Part shown: one piece after another, positions 32,534 through 42,992 of the stretch
How positions within the stretch are numbered: the stretch's first letter is position 1
How the letters are laid out: each line of letters opens with the position of its first letter
Source: Azolla caroliniana
Taxonomy: Eukaryota; Polypodiophyta
Length of the DNA: 64,000 nucleotides
Direction of reading: 5' to 3'
NCBI GenBank assembly: GCA_043228905.1
Contig: JBHGNT010000012.1
Span: 5,084,001-5,148,000, forward strand
Notes under the pieces: generated by a model
What the model was told of the DNA's origin: nothing
Databases searched by the model: none
The model's input: only the letters and a program-made list of their open reading frames with translations
Program-made: the position numbers and the translations under genes

Positions 32534-33052
32534 ATGACAAACCAGTTCAATCGGATAGCAATAGAGAGAGTACAGGTTTAATGGAAACCTTACAAGACAC
32601 AGATTGAGAGTGAGAGAGATAGAGAGAGCAGAATAGCATAAACTATATTAAAAAATAATACTCTGTACATAGGATGTGCTCAATGAACACTCTTTATACA
32701 AGTCCACAAGGGATTGACAAAAGCACTATGTACTTCAATGCAAATACAAGCAGTTGACACTAACTACGAGGACCATGACTACCTAGTAGTCTAGAAGCGT
32801 AGACCTCTAAACGGCCTACCGGTACACACGTGGGTCTGGCTCTCCGATCCGGCTCCCCAATCCCTATCCGGCTCCTGGTTCCGGATACTATCCAGACACC
32901 AATCCAGATATGATCCGACTCAAGCTTATCCAGCCGATCCGAATGTGGTTGAGCTTGCTCGCTCAACATTCTTCCTTTTGAGGGGAAGGTGTAAAATAAT
33001 ACGATTGCAGAAGCCAAGACAAAACCAGCTCATTCGGATAGCAAAAGAATAC

Positions 33053-33465
33053 TGAAAAGAATGGCATGCGGAAGCAATATAGGAAAACCGAACAACAGAA
33101 AACGTAGGTTTAATGGAAAGCTTAGGTTTGCACAGTATGCACAGAAGAGATTGAGAGAAAGTAACTCAAGAACTTAAATTCGAACAAAATACTCAATCTC
33201 TACATAGGATGTGCTCAGTGAGCACTTTTATACAAGCCCTAACAATGGGCTGACACAAGTACTGGCAGTACTTGACTGCTCATAAATGAGCCTCGACACT
33301 TACTCCCGAAACTATTCCTTACGAGGAATATCTTTCTAACGGCCTTTCGATCTACGCACCGATACGGCCTTTCTACTCACCGATCTACGTACCGGTTTTA
33401 TGCACCCAGTCTACGCACTGGTTATGCATCGTATTACGCACAAATGTTGAGCTTGTCTCTCAACA
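33053..33465 (-). repeat. 3' LTR of element D
   Basis: 413 bp, plus-strand TGAAAAGAATGG to CTCAACA. Roughly 15-20 differences from the partner LTR by eye, so D is older than A and B. Confidence 0.9.
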
Positions 33466-36400
33466 CTCCCCCTCAAGCTCAACTTGATGTTCCGCCTGCT
33501 CTGCCGGACCTACGCTCCAGCTTCTCCTAGCTCCACGCCTCGCTCGCGCTCCTCGGCCTGTTCGACTCTGTGCGCTTCGACCCTTCTGGTCGGCTTGTCT
33601 GCTCCCATGGCCCTTCACAGGTCCCTTGCTGTCGCGGTGTTGGCCCTTCTCCTGCTGCCTTCTTTTCCACTTGGCCCTCGGTTGATTTAGTGTATTTGAA
33701 TCAAACATCCGAACTAACTCGGCTACCTCCGATCGGTTTTCGCTCTCATCCGAGTTGGCTGTCTCCAACTCGTCTCCGGTCTTCTCGCCCTTGACGGCGT
33801 CATCTCCTCCATGCCTGGTTGTCTTTGGCTCTTTCTTTCGGCTACTCCCCTTGTGTCCGCTTTCGGACTCTTCCGCAGATCCGCTCTCGGCTTCTTCAGC
33901 CGATCCGAGGTTTTTTTCACTCCTTTCCTGCTCCCTTTCATGGTTATCTGGGACGTTTCTCCCCCTCAAGTTCGGCACGTCGAGGTGACGCAACCCAAGC
34001 GCACCCGAAAATTGCCCCAACTTGTCCAGACCAATAGACTTGGTGAAGATGTCGGCGGTCTGCCGATCCGTCGGAACATATTGAAGTTCGACTTCACCAG
34101 AAAGGACACGCTCACGGACAAAATGGTAGTGCACCTCAATGTGCTTGGTCCATGCATGGAAGACGAGGTTCTTCGCGAGTTGGATGCTATTGAGGTTGTC
34201 GTAGTAGATCGTCGTTGGATCGGACACCTCCACCTGCAGATCCTTAAGTAGCCGCTTCAACCATATGGCTTCGCATGTTGCGACAGCCGCTCCTCTATAC
34301 TCGGCTTTGGTACTCGACAATGCAACTGTCGGCTGCTTCTTGCTACTCCACGCTATCGCGACACTCCCAAGAGAGAACACATATCCGGACGTGGATCGGT
34401 GATCGGCGACATTGTCGGCCCAGTCAGCATCGGTGTAGCCGACCAACTGCGGGGCTGTATTGGTCCGATATAGCAGTCCTCGGTCGTTAGTGCCGCTTAC
34501 TTACCGCAATACGCGTTTCGCACACTGAAGGTGCTCCTCGGTAGGTCGCGCCATGAACTGACTGATCACCCTGACCGGATAACTGAGATCGGGTCAGGTG
34601 ATTGTCAAGTAGATAAGGCTTCCGACAACTTGTCGGAACCTTGTCGGATCGCAAACCTTGCCGGAATTGGGGCGAACCTTGACAGTTCTATCTAGAGGAG
34701 TCGAGATGGACTTACAGTCTGCCATCCCGAATTTGAAGAGCATATTCAGCGCGTAATGACGTTGGCTGATTAGTATGCCTTCGGGGGTGCGGATCACTTC
34801 GATCCCAAGGAAGTAATGAAGGTCCCCAAGATCCTTCATGTCGAATGATGCCGCAAGCTGGAGCTTCACGCGGTTGATTTCACCTAGGTCGGCGCCGGTG
34901 ATGACCAAGTCATCAACATAGAGTAAAATACTGACCGGCCCGAGGCGACCTTTCCGAATGAACAACGAGGAGTCCGATTTTGACATCGCAAAGCCCATCC
35001 GACGTAGCCGATGCGTGATTTTCGCATTCTAGGCACGCGGGGCTTGCTTCAGTCCGTAAAGGGATTTCTTCAATCGGCATACTGCCGACGTGTTCGTTCC
35101 GGAGTGAAATCCGGGGGGTTGTACCATGTACACTTGGTCCTCAAGCTCACCTTGCAGGAATGCATTCTTTACATCCATCTGATGTAGGTGCCACCCCTTG
35201 GCCGCGGCTACCGCGAGCAAAACACGGGCAGTCGTCATCTTTGCGACTGGCGTGAACGTCTCATCGTAGTCGATGTCGTGTTTCTGCGCATAGCCTTTTG
35301 CCACTAACCGGGCCTTGTATCGGTTGACCGAGCCGTCGGTGTTGTACTTGACTTTGCACACCCACCTACATCCGATCGGCTTCACACCCTTCGGTGCGTC
35401 AACCAAGTCCCAAGTCTCGTTTTCCGCCAATGTGTGCATCTCTTCCTCCATCGCAGCACGCCAATTCGCGTCCTGCGCCGCTTCTGCGTAGCTCTCCGGC
35501 TCATGCATGTCCGCTACATGGGTCATGTATGCATAGTGATGCGCCATGTACTCGTTGTATCCAAACCGCACAACTAGGTTCTTTTGGCGGGTAGATCGGC
35601 GTAATCGGTCATTAGCCGATGTCGAGGTCTTCTCAGCTGATGCGGACTTCGTTTCTAAAGGCCCGTCGCCGCTTCCCTCAGAGTCGGACTCGCGTCGGTC
35701 TGACTCGTTCCTATCCGTGCCGGAATCCGACACCTTCTTCTTCCCTTTCTCTTTGCGTGTAAGCCGTCTCCTCGGCTTCCTACGAGGGGAATGCACGGCC
35801 GAGTCTCCACTACTCGCCGGCTCTTCATCGGACCGGTCATACCGACTCAGTCATCCATTCAGTCCACTTAACGGAAACGAAATCGGACTCTCTTCGTGGG
35901 TCCCGATTTCCGGCTCAGTCGGAGGCACCTCGGCCTCACTGTCCTCATCGTCAGAACTCGGATTGGAGGTGAGGTCCGGTGTCAGAGGCAAGTACCATGA
36001 CGCGGACTCATCAAACACAACGTCGCGGCTCACGCGCAGTTGTTTGGTACTCGGGTTATAGCACTTATAACCCTTCTGCTCGTCCGAATAGCCAACCAAG
36101 ATACATTTCTCGGCTTTTGTGTCCAACTTCCTCCTTTTCTCCTTCGGCACATGCACATATGCAATGCTACCGAAAACTCGTAAGTGTCGCAAGTTCGACT
36201 TTATTCCAAAGCATAGCTCGTGCGCCGACACTTTTTCTCCGATCCGGTTCTGGATGTATACCGCGGTTCTTACTGCCTCGGCCCAATAGAACTTAGGCAA
36301 GCTCTTCTCCTCCAGCATTGCGCGTGCAGCTTCCACAACCGACCGATTTTTCCTCTCGGCCACGCCGTTTTGCTCCGGCGTGTATCTACAACTGAATTCG

Positions 36401-36933
36401 CGCCGAATTCCCATCTATTGTAGATAACCGTTGAATTGACCAGAAAAGTATTCTTTTCCGCCATCCGACCGGAGGCACTTGATCTTTCTTCCTGTTTCCG
36501 TTTCCACGAACCCTTTGAGGTCCCGGAAACAGTCGAAGACTTCGCTTTTCCTCTCAATGAGGTAGATCCACGTGTGCCGCGTGTAGTCATCGATGAAGGA
36601 GACAAAATATCGGCTCCTGCCAAGACTAACATTTTGTGCCGACTCCCACACATCAGAGTGTATCAAGTCTAGCTTGTTCCGGCTCCGGTTACGCTCGTTT
36701 GGGAAAGGAAGTCGGTGTTGCTCCCCAAGCTGGCAGGCTTCACAAATTTGTGCCTTCTGGCCACTAAATTTGGGCAATCCAAACACCACTTGTTTCGATT
36801 GCAGGTCTTGAAGCCGCTGGTAGTTGACGTGGCCTATCCGTTTGTGCCATAAGTCGATGTCCGACTCGACTTTTTGTCCCTTCGTGAACATTGTGGTGCC
36901 ACCGTCAGTAGAGTCGAGGATAAACATCCTCCC
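33460..36933 (-). pseudogene. copia D pol: integrase, RT, RNase H and charged C-terminal extension
   Basis: All minus-strand pieces share one frame: integrase (36,927-36,415 with LWHKRIGHVNYQRL and FIDDYTRHTWIYL; 36,414-35,851 with YTPEQNGVAERKNRS), RT (35,796-35,029 and 34,998-34,594 with SILLYVDDLVITG), and RNase H plus extension (34,446-33,460). Separating stops are TAG at 36415-36413, TGA near 35,851, TAG near 35,029, TGA near 34,594 and TAA near 34,500. After RNase H come about 165 further residues, acidic then Arg-rich, ending VELEGEC. The last codon and stop lie in the first six bases of the LTR. Confidence 0.85.
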
Positions 36934-36938
36934 ATCTC

Positions 36939-37642
36939 TGACGGGAACTCAAGGCTCCTTATGCACAACGCTCGGCCACAACCGAGCTTAGGATCATACA
37001 CAAAAAACGGGAAACAAATGCACGCGACACAAACGAGAGAAAAGGATACACAGAATGTTTACGTGGAAAACCCAAACTAAGGGAAAAACCACGGCACCCC
37101 ACAGGCTGCAAACTATCATTATGTTGGAATGTACAAACAATGAGTTCACGGAGGCAACGACCTCGTGCTTACGATCTTCGCCACAGGCGGCGGTTACAAC
37201 AGAGGCAGTGACCTCTTTCTCTCTCTCTCTGTGTACACTGTTACGCGCTCTCTCTTCTTCTTGCACCAACAAAGAAAAAAAATGACAGCGAACTACAACT
37301 ACCAACAATAACTAAAAGTTTGCCCTAAGTCATATTTATACTAATATGACTTTTCGGCTATTTACAAATATAGCCTCGATGGACTCTTAGAAACATATTT
37401 ACGAATATGTCTCTACATCCAGTTCTCACCGAGTCTGCACCATCCGGTTCTCCGTAGCCGGGTACTCCTCATCCGGTCTTCACCGGGTCTGTATCATCCG
37501 GCTCTCCGTAGCCGGGTACTCCTCATCCGGTTCATACCGGGTCTACACCATCCGGCTCTCCGTAGTCGGGTACTCCTCTCCGCAGCTTGTTCATCGGGAC
37601 TGTTCTTCTCCCTTCCCATCCGGAGGGACTTGTCTCCCAACA
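36939..37642 (-). mobile_element. solo LTR I (A/B-related) inside element D
   Basis: 704 bp starting TGACGGGAACTC and ending TCTCCCAACA, with flanks ATCTC (36934-36938) and ATCTT (37643-37647). It shares the LTR blocks and hairpin repeats of A and B. With its duplication it adds 709 bp, which accounts for the frame offset between gag and pol of D. Confidence 0.85.
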
Positions 37643-37647
37643 ATCTT

Positions 37648-38969
37648 TGCGCCCTTGCGCAATAATACAGCCTTCTTCCTCAATGAAGCACCCAAGATGC
37701 GTAAACCGAACCTACATCCCCTGGTCGACGATCTGCCCGACCGACACCAAATTCTTCGTGATGGTCGGGACGTGTAACACGTTCATAAGTTTCCCTTTCT
37801 ACCCGACATGGCTCAAGGGAACTTCACCGATATTCGTGATCGGATGTGGAGTGTCGTCTCCAGTTGCAACTACTCCTGGTTCTGTCGGTTTTCTGAAGGT
37901 ATGAGAACCACTCCTTCTAGCATGTCATGTGGTTTGACGCGCCGGAGTCGACATACCACACCTCGTCTGATTTCGGGGCGGACTGCTTCATTGAGTTTGC
38001 TTCGTATCTCGTCACGAAGACTGACCCTTTTCCGGCTTTTCCGGATCCTTCGGCGTAGTGCGATCGCTGCCGATTTCCTTTGTCAATATGTCCGGAACCA
38101 GATCCTGAACCAGACCTCTCCGACTCGACGCGCTTCTTCCAGCACTCCCTCTCCCTGTGGCCTTTCTTGCCATAGTACCAGCATTCCGCGGCGGATTTCC
38201 CTTTCTGGTTCTCGTCGCCTCGACTCCCCCTGTTTCCGGAGGGTCCGGAATTGTTGTCAACATCACATCGGTGCCTTCTTCCTTGATCCCGTCGGCCGCC
38301 TCCATTGCGTACTGACTCGCCTCGTCCGCCACGACCACGGGGCCTTTCTCCCTCCGTGTACAACATCTTGCTGTCGGTGTGCGTGCTCGTCAACGCACCC
38401 GCGTGGTTCTCCTCTACCAAGAGCACCGACTGTAAGTCAAAAAAGGACGGCGTATTCTCCCGGGTACACACTGCAGTTCGGAACGCCCCAAACTTCGACA
38501 CCAAACCCCCGAGATAGACCTGGACCATCTCGCTTTCCTCGATGTTCACATCAATGGAAGCTAAGGAGTCGCATATGTCCTTAATCTTCGAGGTATAGTC
38601 AGCCACCGACAAATCGCGTTGTCGTAGGTTGCTCAACTCCTGTCGAAGCTGAAGCTTCCTGGCTGTGGTGATCGCGGTGAAAGTCTTCTTCAGATTTTCC
38701 CATGCACCCTTCGGCGTTTTTGCATCCCGAACGTAGCTTAGCAGTTGTTCACCCACACAAGACGCGAAGCACTATAGCACTCTGCTCGCCGATTGTTCCC
38801 ACGCCGGAAAGTCTTTGTGTGTCGAATCGGGTGCTGTGTCATTTGCTCCATCGACATAGCTCCAGTAACTGTGTCCGAGCAGGTACTGGTGCATCTTGTA
38901 GGACCAAGATGCGTAGTTGGTTCTGTCGAGCTTCTTCGTTGGAAGCGAGCTAGCCATTCCTCTGTCCAT
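37648..38969 (-). pseudogene. copia D gag and protease
   Basis: The ATG at 38969 opens MDRGMASSLPTKKLDRTNYA. A TAG at 38774-38772 interrupts gag, which then stays open to 37,917 through CCHC-like CWYYGKKGHRERECW (its second Cys is Tyr) and protease WYVDSGASNHMTC. A break near 37,917 and solo LTR I precede integrase. Confidence 0.85.
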
Positions 38970-39039
38970 CGGTTTTCTTGTTCTTCTTCGTTGGCTTTTC
39001 CTTCAAGCAAAGTCAGTTGCAGAGGTTCTCAACCCTTGC

Positions 39040-39051
39040 GCTCTGATACCA
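39040..39051 (-). other. primer-binding site of element D
   Basis: Minus-strand TGGTATCAGAGC immediately inside the 5' LTR. Confidence 0.9.
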
Positions 39052-39465
39052 TGAAAAGAATGGCGTGCGGAAGCAATATAGGAAAACCGAACAACAGAAA
39101 ACGCAGGTTTAATGGAAAGCTTAGGTTTGCATAGTACGCACAGAAGAGACTGAGAGAAAGTAACTCAAGAACTTAAATTCGAAAAATAATACTCAATCTC
39201 TACATAGGATGTTCTCAGTGAGCACTTTTATACAAGCCCTGACAATGGGCTGACACAAGTACTGGCAGTACTTGACTGCTCATAAATGAGCCTCGACACT
39301 TACTCCCAAAACTATTCCTTACGAGGAATATCTTTCTAACGGCCTTTCGGTCTACGCACCGATACGGCCTTTCTACGCACCGGTCTACGTACCGGTTTTA
39401 TGCACCCAGTTTACGCACTGGTTACATATCGTATTACACACAAATGTTGAGCTTGTCTCTCAACA
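39052..39465 (-). repeat. 5' LTR of element D
   Basis: 414 bp partner of 33,053-33,465. Confidence 0.9.
39226..39232 (-). promoter_or_regulatory. LTR TATA box of element D
   Basis: Minus-strand TATAAAA in the 5' LTR, at the position equivalent to the box in G. Confidence 0.5.
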
Positions 39466-39873
39466 AATACAGACACATGTTTAATGGAAACCTTACACGG
39501 GAGAGACAGAGTTAGAGCAGAACAAACAAAACATGTGTATTCCAAAACACTAAAAACACTTTGTACATAAAATGTGCTTTGTAAGCACTTTTATACAAGT
39601 CCTTAAAAGGACTGACAGAAGTACTGACAAGTACTTCAATACTCATACGAGCGACTGACACAAACTCCTAAAAATATGCCTACGTACTAGGTTAGATTCG
39701 TAGGTCTCTAATGTCCTACCGGTTACAATCTGATCCGGCTCCTGGTTCGGGATACCATTCGGACACCGATCCGGTTCATCATTCCGAACTCCGATTCAGC
39801 TCTGTCTTCTTCGGCCAATCCAGATTCGGTTGAGCTTGTCCGCTCAACAGAAGGTGAGGGGTACCTCTTGTAA

Positions 39874-39945
39874 GTGCTTTTGGTCTAGTGGTATGATTCT
39901 TACTTCGGGTGTGAGAGGTCTCGAATTCGATTCTCGAAATGCCCC
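39874..39945 (+). tRNA. tRNA-Pro(CGG), diverged acceptor
   Basis: Starts GTGCTTT, which mispairs with AATGCCC. The anticodon stem CTTAC/GTGAG uses a wobble pair. Confidence 0.6.
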
Positions 39946-39976
39946 TTGTAATAGTACCCCTTTAGTTGTCAAAAAC

Positions 39977-40002
39977 TTCAAGTTCGATTCTTGAAATGCC
40001 CC
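39977..40002 (+). pseudogene. tRNA-Pro 3' fragment
   Basis: Only the T arm and acceptor 3' strand remain. Confidence 0.7.
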
Positions 40003-40076
40003 TTGTAATAGTACACCATCAATTGTCAAAAAACTCTTCCTTGTGATAGCAAAGTGACAAGGGGTATCTCTTGTAA

Positions 40077-40148
40077 GGGCATTTAGTCTAGTGGTATGAT
40101 TCTCGCTTTGGGTGCGAGAGGTCTCGAGTTCGATTCTCGAAATGCCCC
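40077..40148 (+). tRNA. tRNA-Pro(UGG)
   Basis: All four stems pair. A box TAGTCTAGTGG and B box GAGTTCGATTC are intact, with discriminator C. This is the block consensus. Confidence 0.88.
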
Positions 40149-40226
40149 TTGTTATAGTACGTACCCCTTCAATTGTAAAAAAACATTTCCTTGTGAAGGG
40201 AATGTGACAAGGGGTACCTCTTATAA

Positions 40227-40298
40227 AGGCATTTAGTCTAGTGGTAGGATTCTCGCTTTGGGTGCGAGAGGTCTCGAGATAGATTCTCAAAATGCCCC
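40227..40298 (+). pseudogene. tRNA-Pro(UGG), damaged B box
   Basis: The T loop is changed (GAGATAGATTC) and the first acceptor base is A. Confidence 0.65.
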
Positions 40299-40377
40299 TT
40301 GTAATAGTACGTACCCCTTCAATTGTAAAAAAAAAAATTCCTTGTGAAGGGAATGTGACAAGGGGTACCTCTTGTAA

Positions 40378-40449
40378 AGGCATTTAGTCTAGTGGTATGA
40401 TTCTCGCTTTGAATGCGAGAGGTCTCGAGTTCGATTCTCGAAATGCCCC
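40378..40449 (+). tRNA. tRNA-Pro body with Ser anticodon UGA
   Basis: Loop TTTGAAT inside intact anticodon and T stems; the first acceptor base is A. Confidence 0.6.
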
Positions 40450-40513
40450 TTGCCTTCAATTGTAAAAAAAATCTTCCTTGTGAAGGGAAGGTGACAAGGG
40501 GTACCTCCTGTAA

Positions 40514-40585
40514 GGGCATTTAGTCTAGTGGTATGATTCTCGCTTTCGGTGCGAGAGGTCTCGAGTTCAATTCTCGAAGTGCCCC
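40514..40585 (+). tRNA. tRNA-Pro body with Arg anticodon UCG
   Basis: Loop TTTCGGT gives UCG in an intact anticodon stem. The T loop reads TTCAATT, and the acceptor has one wobble pair. Confidence 0.6.
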
Positions 40586-40649
40586 TTGCCTTCAATTGTA
40601 AAACAAATCTTCCTTGTGAAGAGAAGGTGACAAAGGGTACCTCTTGTAA

Positions 40650-40721
40650 GGGCATTTAGTCTAGTGGTATGATTCTCGCTTTGGGTGCGAGAGGTCTCGA
40701 GTTCGATTCTCAAAATGCCCC
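40650..40721 (+). tRNA. tRNA-Pro(UGG)
   Basis: Intact apart from one T-stem mismatch (TCGAG with CTCAA). Confidence 0.75.
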
Positions 40722-40785
40722 TTGCCTTCAATTGTAAAAAAAATCTTCCTTGGGAAGGGAAGGTGACAAGGGGTACCTCTTGTAA

Positions 40786-40809
40786 GGGCATTTAGTCTAG
40801 TGATGCCCC
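40786..40809 (+). pseudogene. tRNA-Pro deletion remnant
   Basis: The first 16 bases are joined to the acceptor 3' end. Confidence 0.75.
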
Positions 40810-40868
40810 TTGTAATAGTAGCCCCTTCAATTGTAAAAAAAATCTTCCTTGTGATAGGAAGGTGACAA

Positions 40869-40940
40869 GGGCATTTAGTCTAGTGGTATGATTCTCGCTT
40901 TGGGTGCGAGAGGTCTCGAGTTCGATTCTCGAAATGCCCC
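40869..40940 (+). tRNA. tRNA-Pro(UGG)
   Basis: Matches the block consensus. The upstream spacer is shortened to GACAA directly before the gene. Confidence 0.88.
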
Positions 40941-41014
40941 TTGTAATAGTATCCCTTCAATTGTAAAAAATATCTTCCTTGTGAAGGGAAGGTGACAAGG
41001 GGTACCTCTTGTAA

Positions 41015-41086
41015 GGGCATTTAGTCTAGTGGTATGATTCTCGCTTTGGGTGTGAGAGGTCTCGAGTTCGATTCTCGAAATGCCCC
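41015..41086 (+). tRNA. tRNA-Pro(UGG)
   Basis: Consensus except for a G-U pair in the anticodon stem (CTCGC/GTGAG). Confidence 0.85.
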
Positions 41087-41160
41087 TTGTAATAGTATCC
41101 CTTCAATTGTAAAAAAAAACTTCCTTGTGAAGGGAAGGTGACAAGGGGTACCTCTTGTAA

Positions 41161-41232
41161 GGGCATTTAGTCTAGTGGTATGATTCTCGCTTTGGGTGCG
41201 AGAGGTCTCGAGTTCGATTCTCGAAATGCCCC
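41161..41232 (+). tRNA. tRNA-Pro(UGG)
   Basis: Exact block consensus over all 72 bases. Confidence 0.88.
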
Positions 41233-41306
41233 TTGTAATAGTATCCCTTCAATTGTAAGAAATATCTTCCTTGTGAAGGGAAGGTGACAAGGGGTACCTC
41301 TTGTAA

Positions 41307-41378
41307 GGGCATTTAGTCTAGTGGTATGATTCTCGCTTTGGGTGCGAGAGGTCTCGAGTTCGATTCTCGAAATGCCCC
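41307..41378 (+). tRNA. tRNA-Pro(UGG)
   Basis: Exact block consensus, followed by TTGTAATCGTATCCC. Confidence 0.88.
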
Positions 41379-41463
41379 TTGTAATCGTATCCCTTTAATT
41401 GTAAAAAATATATTCCTTGTGAAGGGAAGGTGATAAGGGGTACCTCTTATGAAGGGAAGGTAA

Positions 41464-41536
41464 GGGCATTTAGTCTAGTGGTATGATTCTCGCTTTGGGT
41501 GCGAGAGGTCTCCAGTTCGATTCTCGAAATAGCCCT
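41464..41536 (+). pseudogene. tRNA-Pro(UGG), acceptor insertion
   Basis: An extra A in the 3' acceptor strand (AATAGCCC) and a T-stem change (TCCAG) break pairing. Confidence 0.65.
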
Positions 41537-41593
41537 GGTAATAGTACCCCTTCAATTGTAAAAAAAAGCTTCCTTGTGAAGGGAAGGTGACAA

Positions 41594-41665
41594 GGGCATT
41601 TAGTCTAGTGGTATGATTCTCGCTTTGGGTGCAAGAGGTCTCGAGTTCGATTCTCGAAATGCCCC
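41594..41665 (+). tRNA. tRNA-Pro(UGG)
   Basis: One anticodon-stem mismatch (GCAAG); otherwise consensus. Confidence 0.8.
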
Positions 41666-41750
41666 TTGTAATCGTATCCCTTTAGTTGTAAAAAATATTT
41701 CCCTTGTGAAGGGAAGGTGATAAGGGGTACCTCCTGTGAAGGGAAGGTAA

Positions 41751-41822
41751 GGGCATTTAGTCTAGTGGTATGATTCTCGCTTTGGGTGCGAGAGGTCTCC
41801 AGTTCGATTCTCGAAATACCCC
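41751..41822 (+). pseudogene. tRNA-Pro(UGG), weakened
   Basis: Shares the TCCAG T-stem change with the unit at 41,464 and has AATACCC in the acceptor. The two lie in a duplicated pair of units. Confidence 0.65.
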
Positions 41823-41880
41823 TGGTAATAGTACCCCTTCAATTGTAAAAAAAAGCTTCCTTGTGAAGGGATGGTGACAA

Positions 41881-41952
41881 GGGCATTTAGTCTAGTGGTA
41901 TGATTCTCGCTTTGGGTGCGAGAGGTCTCGAGTTCGATTCTCGAAATGCCCC
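41881..41952 (+). tRNA. tRNA-Pro(UGG)
   Basis: Exact block consensus, preceded by GACAA. Confidence 0.88.
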
Positions 41953-42010
41953 TTGTAATAGTACCCCTTTAATTGTAAAAAAAAACTTCCTTGTGATAGA
42001 AAGGTGACAA

Positions 42011-42082
42011 GGGCATTTAGTCTAGTGGTATTATTCTCGCTTTGGGTGTGAGAGGTCTCTAGTTCGATTCTCGAAATGCCCC
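42011..42082 (+). tRNA. tRNA-Pro(UGG)
   Basis: D-stem change (TATTATTC) and one T-stem mismatch (TCTAG). Confidence 0.65.
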
Positions 42083-42156
42083 TTCTAATAGTACCCCTTC
42101 AATTGTAAAAAAAAACTTCCTTGTGATCGGAAGGTGACAAGGGGTATCTCTTGTAA

Positions 42157-42228
42157 GGGCATTTAGTCTAGTGGTATGATTCTCGCTTCGGGTGCGAGAG
42201 GTCTCAAGTTCGATTCTCGAAATGCCCA
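42157..42228 (+). tRNA. tRNA-Pro(CGG)
   Basis: Intact stems apart from one T-stem change (TCAAG); the discriminator is A instead of C. Confidence 0.75.
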
Positions 42229-42302
42229 TTCTAATAGTACCCCTTCAATTGTAAAAAAAAACTTCCTTGTGATCGGAAGGTGACAGGGGGTATCTCTTGT
42301 AA

Positions 42303-42374
42303 GGGCATTTAGTCTAGTGGTATGATTCTCGCTTCGGGTGCGAGAGGTCTCGAGTTCTATTCTCGAAATGCCCC
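42303..42374 (+). tRNA. tRNA-Pro(CGG)
   Basis: Stems intact; the T loop TTCTATT weakens the B box. Confidence 0.7.
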
Positions 42375-42447
42375 TTGTAATAGTACCCCTTCAATTGTGA
42401 AAAAATCTTCCTTGTGATAGGAAGGTGACAGGGGGTATCTCTTGTAA

Positions 42448-42485
42448 GGGCATTTAGTCTAGTGGTATGATTTATCGAAATGCCC
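42448..42485 (+). pseudogene. tRNA-Pro deletion remnant
   Basis: The D-arm half is joined to ATCGAAATGCCC; the anticodon arm is lost. Confidence 0.75.
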
Positions 42486-42518
42486 GTTATCAATCCTCCA
42501 AAAAGTCTTCCCTTGTAA

Positions 42519-42590
42519 GGGCATTTAGTCTAGTGGTATGATTCTCGCTTTGGGTGTGACAGGTCTCGAGTTTGATTCTCGAAATGCCCC
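42519..42590 (+). pseudogene. tRNA-Pro(UGG), weakened
   Basis: Anticodon stem CTCGC/GTGAC and T loop TTTGATT are both altered. Confidence 0.65.
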
Positions 42591-42663
42591 TGTAATAGTA
42601 CCCCTTCAATTGTAAAAAAAATATTCCTTGTGGTAGGAAGGTGACAAGCGGTATCTCTTGTAA

Positions 42664-42735
42664 GGGCATTTAGTCTAGTGGTATGATTCTCGCTTTGGGT
42701 GCGAGAGGTCTCGAGTTCGATTCTTGAAATGCCCC
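42664..42735 (+). tRNA. tRNA-Pro(UGG)
   Basis: Intact, with one wobble pair in the T stem (CTTGA). Confidence 0.8.
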
Positions 42736-42797
42736 CCTTCAATTGTAAAAAAATTATTTCCTTGTGATAGGAAGGTGACAAGGGGTATCTCTTGTAA

Positions 42798-42869
42798 GGG
42801 CATTTAGTCTAGTGGTATGATTCTCGCTTTGGGTGCGAGAGGTCTCGAGTTCGAATCTCGAAATGCCCC
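42798..42869 (+). tRNA. tRNA-Pro(UGG)
   Basis: Stems intact; the T loop is TTCGAAT. Confidence 0.8.
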
Positions 42870-42943
42870 TTGTAATAGTACCCCTTCAATTGTAATAAAA
42901 ATCTTCCTTGTGATAGGAAGGTGACAAGGGGTATCTCTTGTAA

Positions 42944-42960
42944 GGGTATCGAAATGCCTG
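42944..42960 (+). pseudogene. tRNA-Pro ends-only remnant
   Basis: GGGT is joined directly to ATCGAAATGCCT. Confidence 0.6.
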
Positions 42961-42992
42961 TTATGAATCCTACAAAAAGTCTTTCCTTGGAA

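Larger units (their letters stand above)
21192..32968 (-). mobile_element. Ty1/copia element C, host of nested insertions
   Basis: Minus-strand element with TSD TTCTT (21187-21191 and 32969-32973). Its 3' LTR is 21,192-21,610. Its 5' LTR (32,060-32,968) is split by solo LTR F. Its pol is split by element A at 25,104-30,610. The primer site (minus TGGTATCAGAG, 32,049-32,059) abuts the LTR. It inserted in the tRNA-array spacer. Confidence 0.9.
32060..32968 (-). repeat. 5' LTR of element C, split by solo LTR F
   Basis: Pieces 32,060-32,089 and 32,534-32,968 align end to end with 21,192-21,610. The break corresponds to a 5-bp duplication ACGAC/ATGAC around the inserted solo LTR. Confidence 0.85.
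33053..39465 (-). mobile_element. Ty1/copia element D
   Basis: 6,413 bp with TSD AATAC (33048-33052, 39466-39470), inserted in solo LTR E. LTRs are 33,053-33,465 and 39,052-39,465. It contains solo LTR I at 36,939-37,642. Same family as G, opposite orientation. Confidence 0.92.
32990..39849 (-). mobile_element. solo LTR E, split by element D
   Basis: Pieces 32,990-33,052 and 39,471-39,849 (442 bp together) begin TGTAAAATAATACG and end CGCTCAACA, with TSD GAAGG (32985-32989, 39850-39854). Related to the C-type LTR. It sits in the tRNA-array spacer just 16 bp from the end of C. Confidence 0.85.
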
